Part shown: piece by piece, positions 31,803-36,422 of the stretch
Layout of the letters: the number at the start of each line of letters is the position of its first letter
How positions within the stretch are numbered: position 1 is the stretch's first letter
Assembly (NCBI GenBank): GCA_002509325.1
Contig: DADO01000018.1
Span: 1-36,422 of the forward strand
Direction of reading: 5' to 3'
Length of the DNA: 36,422 nt
Source of the DNA: Methanosarcina sp. UBA402
Lineage (GTDB): Archaea; Halobacteriota; Methanosarcinia; Methanosarcinales; Methanosarcinaceae
The notes under the pieces: generated by a model
Database searches by the model: none
Told to the model about the DNA's origin: nothing
The model's input: only the letters and a program-made list of their open reading frames with translations
Program-made: the position numbers and the translations under genes

Positions 31803-32311
31803 GAAAAATCTCCTTATATTATGTGATAATCCTTAATTTTTTTATTATTTAATGTTATCTATTTGAGATTTATTCGGTATACGCTTATTAAAATATAACT
31901 TCATCTGATTTGATAACTATCTTTTCACTTGCGGATTTTACTCTCTTGACCACTAACAATCATTCTGTTATCATAGATACAACACTTCTTTCGTCATATT
32001 TCGATATAAAATACCTATATTTCAACTTTAATATCAAAAATACACCAATCTTCTGGCTAATAATCATTTTTCTTGGATAAATATCACACAAAATTTCTAA
32101 TAATTATGATTAATTCATAAAATTATAATGAAATTATAATTAATCTTCATAGAGATTTGATAATAGTACTATACCGGTAATAAATAAAAGTTAACAAATT
32201 ATGGTTATTTTATGATATTAATGTGGAATATAATAATATAAAATAAAACCATAAGCTTTTTGTATTGTACTGAAAATATATTGATATCTAAATAGCAGTG
32301 TAGAATGTAGA
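31803..32311. other. Divergent promoter region of the ABC transporter
   Basis: AT-rich, no ORF. It should contain the leftward promoter for the binding-protein operon and perhaps the original rightward promoter, but many TATA-like strings prevent a choice. The right edge is the 6-bp duplication TGTAGA of the element at 32312-32451. Confidence 0.4.
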
Positions 32312-32451
32312 AGTATCCTCTTCAAACTTCATACTCAGTCAAATTCTTAAGTTTTCCGCAAATATGTAAAATTTACTTTAGCAAATATGTAAAATTTACT
32401 TTAGCAAATATGTAAAATTTACTTTTATCCATATAATTTGAAGAGGACACT
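32312..32451. mobile_element. 140-bp MITE-like element with 6-bp target duplication
   Basis: Ends are AGTATCCTCTTCAAA (32312-32326) and TTTGAAGAGGACACT (32437-32451), inverted repeats of 15 bp with one mismatch. TGTAGA flanks both sides directly (32306-32311 and 32452-32457), as expected for a target-site duplication. There is no coding capacity, so it would need a transposase in trans. The interior contains three 23-bp tandem repeats. Its right end lies 23 bp before the ATG of the ATPase gene at 32475. Matches to a single end occur at 6642-6655 and 10250-10263. The parent insertion-sequence family is not identified. Confidence 0.75.
32358..32425. repeat. Three 23-bp tandem repeats inside the MITE-like element
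   Basis: Units at 32358-32380, 32381-32403 and 32404-32425 (the last one base short) share GCAAATATGTAAAATTTACT followed by TTA, without internal differences. Each contains the near-palindrome GTAAAATTTAC. They lie 50-117 bp before an ATPase start codon and could carry promoter or operator activity. Confidence 0.85.
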
Positions 32452-32474
32452 TGTAGAACAACAAAAGTGATACC

Positions 32475-33407
32475 ATGCTAGTTTTTGCAATAAAAAACCT
32501 TCAGATACTCTTTCCTGCTCCAGGTGGGGTAATACATGCTGTTGATACCGTGAATTTGGAGCTGAACGCTCATGACAAATTGGCTTTGATTGGGGAGTCT
32601 GGGTGTGGAAAAACAGTATTAGCGCATTCAATCTTAAGACTACTACATGGTACAACAAAAATATCTGGTGAAATTTTATATAGAGGGACAGATGTGCTCT
32701 CAGCCAATGATAGTACACTGCAAAAGATCCGGGGTAAAGAAATTGGTATGATTATACAGAATCCAGGGTTGTCGTTAAATCCAGTTCGAACCATAGGAAA
32801 ACAGATAGCTGAATCATGTATTGAACGGGAGAAGATGTCTTCTGTTGAAGCATTCAAATATGCAGAAGATATGCTAAAAATGGTTGGTTTCAGCAATCCA
32901 ACGAAAATTGCCTTGTCTTATCCACATCAGTTATCAGGGGGCATGGCCCAAAGGGCCGTTGTTGCACTTGGATTAACCCTGAACCCTCAGATGCTGATAG
33001 CTGATGAACCAACAAAATCACTTGATGAAATGAGTAAAAGAGAAATAATAGATTTGCTCATTGAAATGTCTAAAGATAAAACTCTTTTAATGATAACTCA
33101 TGACCTGGAGGCAGCTTCTTGTATTTCAAATCGAGTGATGGTCATGTATGCAGGCGAGTTAATAGAAGAAGGACCCACTGAAGAAATAATGAATAATCCT
33201 CGACACCCTTATACCAAGGGGTTTATGAATGCTCAACCAAAGAGGGGTCTTAAACCAATACCTGGCATTAGCCCTTCTCTCCTTAATCTACCTAAAGGAT
33301 GCCGTTTCCATCCAAGATGTAGTTATGCATTTCCTAAATGCAAAACCAATCATCCTGAGTTAATTGGCCGTAATGGACATAAGGTTAGGTGCCATGCATG
33401 TCATTAA
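32475..33407 (+). CDS. ABC transporter ATPase, DppD/NikD type
   Basis: 310 residues. Walker A GESGCGKT at 40-47, Q-loop in IIQNPG (93-98), signature LSGGM at 153-157, Walker B LIADEP (174-179) and switch His209. The C-terminal extension typical of peptide-importer ATPases contains CRFHPRCSYAFPKC, a cysteine group that has been seen to bind an iron-sulfur cluster in some homologues. ATG 32475 is preceded by GTGAT. The gene is divergent from the binding protein and permeases it must serve, and its upstream region has been altered by the MITE-like element. It overlaps the next gene, so both ATPases are made together. Confidence 0.92.
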   Translation: MLVFAIKNLQILFPAPGGVIHAVDTVNLELNAHDKLALIGESGCGKTVLAHSILRLLHGTTKISGEILYRGTDVLSANDSTLQKIRGKEIGMIIQNPGLSLNPVRTIGKQIAESCIEREKMSSVEAFKYAEDMLKMVGFSNPTKIALSYPHQLSGGMAQRAVVALGLTLNPQMLIADEPTKSLDEMSKREIIDLLIEMSKDKTLLMITHDLEAASCISNRVMVMYAGELIEEGPTEEIMNNPRHPYTKGFMNAQPKRGLKPIPGISPSLLNLPKGCRFHPRCSYAFPKCKTNHPELIGRNGHKVRCHACH

Positions 33408-34108
33408 TCAAAGTCAAGAACCTTTGTAAATATTATTCATCAGGAATAATAAATCAGGAATTAACAAAAGCAGTAGACGATGTCTCTTTTGAAATTAAAA
33501 GAAATGAAATTGTCGGACTTATGGGATCCAGTGGAAGTGGTAAGACGACAGTTGGCCGGCTGATCTTACGGTACATCAAACCTACATCAGGGCAGATAAT
33601 CTTTGATGGCCAAGACATTACAAAATTAAATTCAACCAATTTACGGCCTTTTCGACCACGAATGCAGATGATCTTCCAAAATCCTGAAGCGTCTATTGAC
33701 CCAAGAATGTCTATTGAAAATTTCATAGCAGAGCCTTTACGCGTAGTAAAAAAGATAGATGAAAGCGAAGTGCATGAAAGGGTATCACAATTACTGGAAG
33801 ATGTAGGTCTCACCGAAGATATTCGAAAACGAAGGGCATGTCAGGTTTCTGGTGGGCAGAACCAAAGAGCGGTAATTGCCCGTATACTGGCATCCAATCC
33901 GGAATTTATCGTTTCTGATGAAGCCACTTCGAATTTAGATGTATCCGCACAAGCTCAAATTATACAGCTACTTAAAAAGATTCACGAAGAGTATAATTTA
34001 GCCATCCTTTTTATTTCTCATGACCGAGAACTTGTAGATATAGTCTGTGATAGATGGTTTGAAATGGAGAGGGGTAAAATCAAATTACGTGCTGCTATCT
34101 CACCCTAA
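33398..34108 (+). CDS. ABC transporter ATPase, DppF/NikE type
   Basis: 236 residues from ATG 33398, which overlaps the previous gene by 10 bases and has AGGTTAGGTG just upstream; a GTG at 33389 would add three residues. Walker A GSSGSGKT at 43-50, signature VSGGQ, Walker B FIVSDEATSNLD and switch His in FISHD are intact. It lacks the C-terminal peptide-transporter extension present in its partner, as in NikE-like proteins. With the preceding ATPase it would form the heterodimeric motor of the importer. Confidence 0.92.
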   Translation: MSLIKVKNLCKYYSSGIINQELTKAVDDVSFEIKRNEIVGLMGSSGSGKTTVGRLILRYIKPTSGQIIFDGQDITKLNSTNLRPFRPRMQMIFQNPEASIDPRMSIENFIAEPLRVVKKIDESEVHERVSQLLEDVGLTEDIRKRRACQVSGGQNQRAVIARILASNPEFIVSDEATSNLDVSAQAQIIQLLKKIHEEYNLAILFISHDRELVDIVCDRWFEMERGKIKLRAAISP

Positions 34109-34122
34109 ATTATAAAAAAGGT

Positions 34123-34162
34123 AACTGCATTCGAGAAATACAACTTTCAATGCAGTTTTTTC
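34123..34162 (+). terminator. Hairpin/T-tract terminator after the ABC ATPases
   Basis: AACTGCATT (34123-34131) pairs with AATGCAGTT (34149-34157), followed by TTTTT. A nested GAAA/TTTC pairing shortens the loop. It lies 14 bases after the stop in the convergent gap before aroA. Confidence 0.75.
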
Positions 34163-34204
34163 TCCATTCATTCTTCGTTTTTATTCTCTTTTACTTCTTC
34201 GACT

Positions 34205-35497
34205 TCATTCCTCAGAAATTTTCTCGATTTTTGCTCCAAGCCCGGCCAGGTCTTTAAAGAAGTCAGGATAGGAGATGGATACAGATTCAATTGTATCAAT
34301 CGTTGTATTTCCTGCCACCAGCCCTGCAAGTGCGAGGGACATAACAATCCTATGGTCATCCCAGCCGTGGACAGCTGCTCCTTTCAGTTCTCCTCCGGTG
34401 ATGGTTAGGCTATCCTTTTCTTCTTTAAGCTGGACTCCAAGCTTTGGAAGTTCGGTTGCAAGGGCATGGAGTCGGTCCGTTTCCTTATATCGGACATGCT
34501 CGGCATTTTCAATCCTGCTCGTCCCTTCGGCAACTGCAGCCAGAACAGCAACGGTCGGGACAAGGTCAGGAGTTGCCCCTGCATCAAAGGTTATGGCTTT
34601 TAATTGTCCCCCTCCTCTGACGGTTACAATACCGGCTTCTCTATCCCATGTGATATCTGCTCCCATCTGGCTCAGAGTTTCAATAATTATCTTATCCCCC
34701 TGTTTTGAGGGAAAAAGATTTTTAACTGTAACTTCAGACCCATTGGTCATGGCTGTGGCTGCAAGCAGGTAGGATGCAGAGGAAAAGTCACCTGGAACCG
34801 TGTAATCTTTGAAATTATACTTCTGTTTTCCCGGGATTATGAACTTAGTACCGTTACTGTCATCGGTATGGACCTTAACGCCTGCCAGTTCGAGCATCTC
34901 AAGGGTTACTTCCACGTAAGGTCTTGACTTAAGTTTTCCTGTTATGGAGAGGGTGGTGTTGTTTTCGGCAAGTGGGCAGGCTATTAGAAGGGCTGAGATA
35001 AACTGGGAACTAACAGAGCCATCAATACTCACTTCCTGTCCTTTAAGCCCGCCTTTAACCACAAGCGGAGCTCTCTCGTTTCCTCGGGTGGAACAGGCTC
35101 CTGCTCCCAATTTATTGAGGACTTCAAGAAGAAGTCCGTTTGGCCGGGTACGAAGGGAGGGATCTCCGGTAAGCACTGTAATGCCATTGGTAAGGGCTGC
35201 TACTGCGGTCATGAAGCGGAGGGTTGTCCCTGAATTTGCAGCATCAATTACATCTTCCGGGATATTTGGTTTTCCATTTACTCCATGGATAATAAGCCTG
35301 TCTTCTTTCCTTTCAATCGAAGCCCCATACAGCTCGGAGGCTCTGATCGTAGCAAGAGTATCGGCTGAAATCAGGGGTCGCCTGACGATTGATTCTTTTG
35401 AGAGAGCTGCCAGGGTTATGGCCCTGTGAGTATAACTCTTCGAAGGTGGGGCAAAGACTTCCCCTTTGATTGAGGATCTATCGATAGAAATACGCAT
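34205..35497 (-). CDS. aroA: 3-phosphoshikimate 1-carboxyvinyltransferase (EPSP synthase)
   Basis: 430 residues; joins phosphoenolpyruvate to shikimate 3-phosphate in aromatic amino acid synthesis. Substrate-binding residues are visible: Lys20-Ser21 and Arg25 in PPSKSYTHR, NSGTTLRFM at 88-96, RPNGLLLEVLNKLGA near 115, DFSSASYLLAATAM near 238, RYKETDRLHALATEL near 335 and DDHRIVMSLALAGL near 380. Start ATG 35497 fits the family N-terminus (MRISIDRSSIKGEVFAP). It is convergent with the ABC ATPase genes and lies 178 bases downstream of thyA on the same strand. No other shikimate gene is in the window. Confidence 0.96.
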   Translation of the reverse strand: MRISIDRSSIKGEVFAPPSKSYTHRAITLAALSKESIVRRPLISADTLATIRASELYGASIERKEDRLIIHGVNGKPNIPEDVIDAANSGTTLRFMTAVAALTNGITVLTGDPSLRTRPNGLLLEVLNKLGAGACSTRGNERAPLVVKGGLKGQEVSIDGSVSSQFISALLIACPLAENNTTLSITGKLKSRPYVEVTLEMLELAGVKVHTDDSNGTKFIIPGKQKYNFKDYTVPGDFSSASYLLAATAMTNGSEVTVKNLFPSKQGDKIIIETLSQMGADITWDREAGIVTVRGGGQLKAITFDAGATPDLVPTVAVLAAVAEGTSRIENAEHVRYKETDRLHALATELPKLGVQLKEEKDSLTITGGELKGAAVHGWDDHRIVMSLALAGLVAGNTTIDTIESVSISYPDFFKDLAGLGAKIEKISEE

Positions 35498-35675
35498 ATG
35501 TACCAGATCTCTTCAATTTTTTGTTTAGATTTTTCATGAGATTCAGGCGCTTTCTTTTAGTCTTCTAATTAGATAATATTTGAGAATTTTTGAGAGTGTT
35601 TGAGTATATTTGAGAATGTTTGACTGTTGCTACTAACTTGAACAAGGTCAAAACGTTTTAAATATAATTGAAAAC
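35498..35675. repeat. aroA-thyA spacer with five 10-bp repeats
   Basis: Positions 35576-35625 consist of five contiguous 10-bp units close to ATATTTGAGA (variants ATTTTTGAGA, GTGTTTGAGT, ATGTTTGACT). The remaining bases hold the aroA leader; no ORF. The period is about one DNA helical turn. Confidence 0.7.
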
Positions 35676-36329
35676 TCAATTCACTCCTTTTATGATATTT
35701 TCTACCTGATCCCAATCGTGGTCATAGATATGAGCTGAGACACTAATAGTTGTGATCGTTCCAGGTTCTGTTCCTATCCTGTCAGCTACATACTCAAGGA
35801 GTCTCGAAAGCCCATACAGGTTTGCCGGATAAGCTCCCCCAAAATCATGGCTTCTGAAAAGTGTAGTAAGATGTACCTTTCCATCTCTTATCTTGAAGTC
35901 GTCGAGCATCATGCAGGGAACTTCATTAACTTTTGTATCCACTGGAGGGATCCAGGTAATCGCTATTGCTCGCCTGGAGGTCGGATTTTCCTGCAGCTTT
36001 TCAATCACATACTCTATCTGATCCACCTTTCCATCCCAGTTTCGAAGGCGCTGCCCGTACGTATACTCAAAGTCCTGTATATTTTCTCCCGAGATCAGCT
36101 GTTTTGCATATTCTTCAAGCCTTTCTTCATTCCAGGCTGTGTCATATGGAATTCTGTCAGTATAGGGATCTTCAATTACCACCATCAAATCCATAAATTC
36201 CCTGATCTGGCTTCCTCTTTCATCCGTAATAACCTGCCCGTGATTCCAGATGATATTAAGCCCTCGGTACCATGCATCAGAGATACTTTTTGCCCTGACA
36301 ATCCTTCCAATCTCAAATCTATCTTCCAT
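35676..36329 (-). CDS. thyA: Thymidylate synthase, methanogen type
   Basis: 217 residues, shorter than bacterial ThyA (about 264), matching the archaeal methanogen type that converts dUMP to dTMP (probably with a tetrahydromethanopterin-linked one-carbon donor). Catalytic Cys139 lies in EVPCMMLDDF; RSHDFGGAYPAN (159-170) binds dUMP, and HIYDHD (200-205) is conserved. RRAIAITW (119-126) contains the phosphate-binding arginines. ATG 36329 has TAGGGGAG upstream. It precedes aroA in the same direction, possibly sharing transcripts. Confidence 0.93.
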   Translation of the reverse strand: MEDRFEIGRIVRAKSISDAWYRGLNIIWNHGQVITDERGSQIREFMDLMVVIEDPYTDRIPYDTAWNEERLEEYAKQLISGENIQDFEYTYGQRLRNWDGKVDQIEYVIEKLQENPTSRRAIAITWIPPVDTKVNEVPCMMLDDFKIRDGKVHLTTLFRSHDFGGAYPANLYGLSRLLEYVADRIGTEPGTITTISVSAHIYDHDWDQVENIIKGVN

Positions 36330-36422
36330 TCAAAAACTCCCCTACAAAATCAGGATGAGATATGAACAATTAATAATGGTTCAATTCCACGATTCAATAT
36401 CATAATTCAACATCATCATAAT
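36330..36422. other. thyA upstream region at window end
   Basis: AT-rich, with two short repeats (ATTCAATATCAT and ATTCAACATCAT). It should contain the thyA promoter; no gene is visible. Confidence 0.4.

Noticed and set aside
1..36422. Search for tRNA, rRNA genes and CRISPR arrays
   Set aside because: No T-arm GGTTCRA context in a cloverleaf, no rRNA signatures, and the tandem repeats found lack the repeat-unique-spacer pattern of CRISPR.

Overview
This window is a chromosomal segment of a methanogenic archaeon, almost certainly a Methanosarcina. The evidence is a complete mcrBDCGA operon whose McrA numbering matches the published M. acetivorans numbering (Gln161, His271, Arg285, Gly465, Cys472, recalled from the literature), an adjacent mmp10, D-family polymerase DP2, form III RuBisCO, AT-rich spacers of 0.3-1.5 kb, archaeal TATA boxes and GGAGG/GGTGA ribosome-binding sites. 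The species cannot be fixed by eye.

Left part (1-5.6 kb): a zinc-ribbon protein, then a heat-shock locus. It holds an ArsR-type regulator, CDC48 with a GTGA stop/start overlap, and two tandem Hsp20 proteins. This is the layout of the Archaeoglobus fulgidus HSR1 operon, and the palindrome CTAAC-N5-GTTAG lies across the predicted start of transcription, so autoregulation by an HSR1-type repressor is likely.

Next (5.6-14.4 kb): four tandem, separately spaced genes for DUF1646 membrane proteins, each exactly 370 residues and alignable without gaps. They probably belong to the ion-transporter superfamily and move Na+ or another ion. The spacers are unusually structured. Each gene has an inverted repeat of a GTTCCARAATC type just downstream of its stop. 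Copies 1 and 2 share a promoter module flanked by inverted AGTGYTCACA sites with a covarying hairpin at the predicted 5' end. Copies 1 and 4 share a noncoding block of about 110 bp. A decayed helix-turn-helix gene lies before copy 4. This is the least explained part of the window.

Middle (14.4-27.7 kb): rbcL, sua5, a small membrane protein and polC run rightward. Convergent to them is mmp10 (radical SAM/B12 arginine methylase of McrA). Divergent from mmp10 is mcrBDCGA, which ends in a clear hairpin/T-tract terminator. The McrA arginine modified by Mmp10 is present, so modifying enzyme and target are neighbours.

Right part (27.7-36.4 kb): a small gene interrupted by a TAA, then a peptide/nickel-type ABC importer split into two divergent units. 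The binding protein and two permeases run leftward, the two ATPases rightward. A 140-bp MITE-like element with a 6-bp target duplication sits just before the first ATPase gene. Convergent aroA and thyA (methanogen type) close the window.

All functional statements rest on reading translations and motifs. No database search, alignment program or folding program was run.
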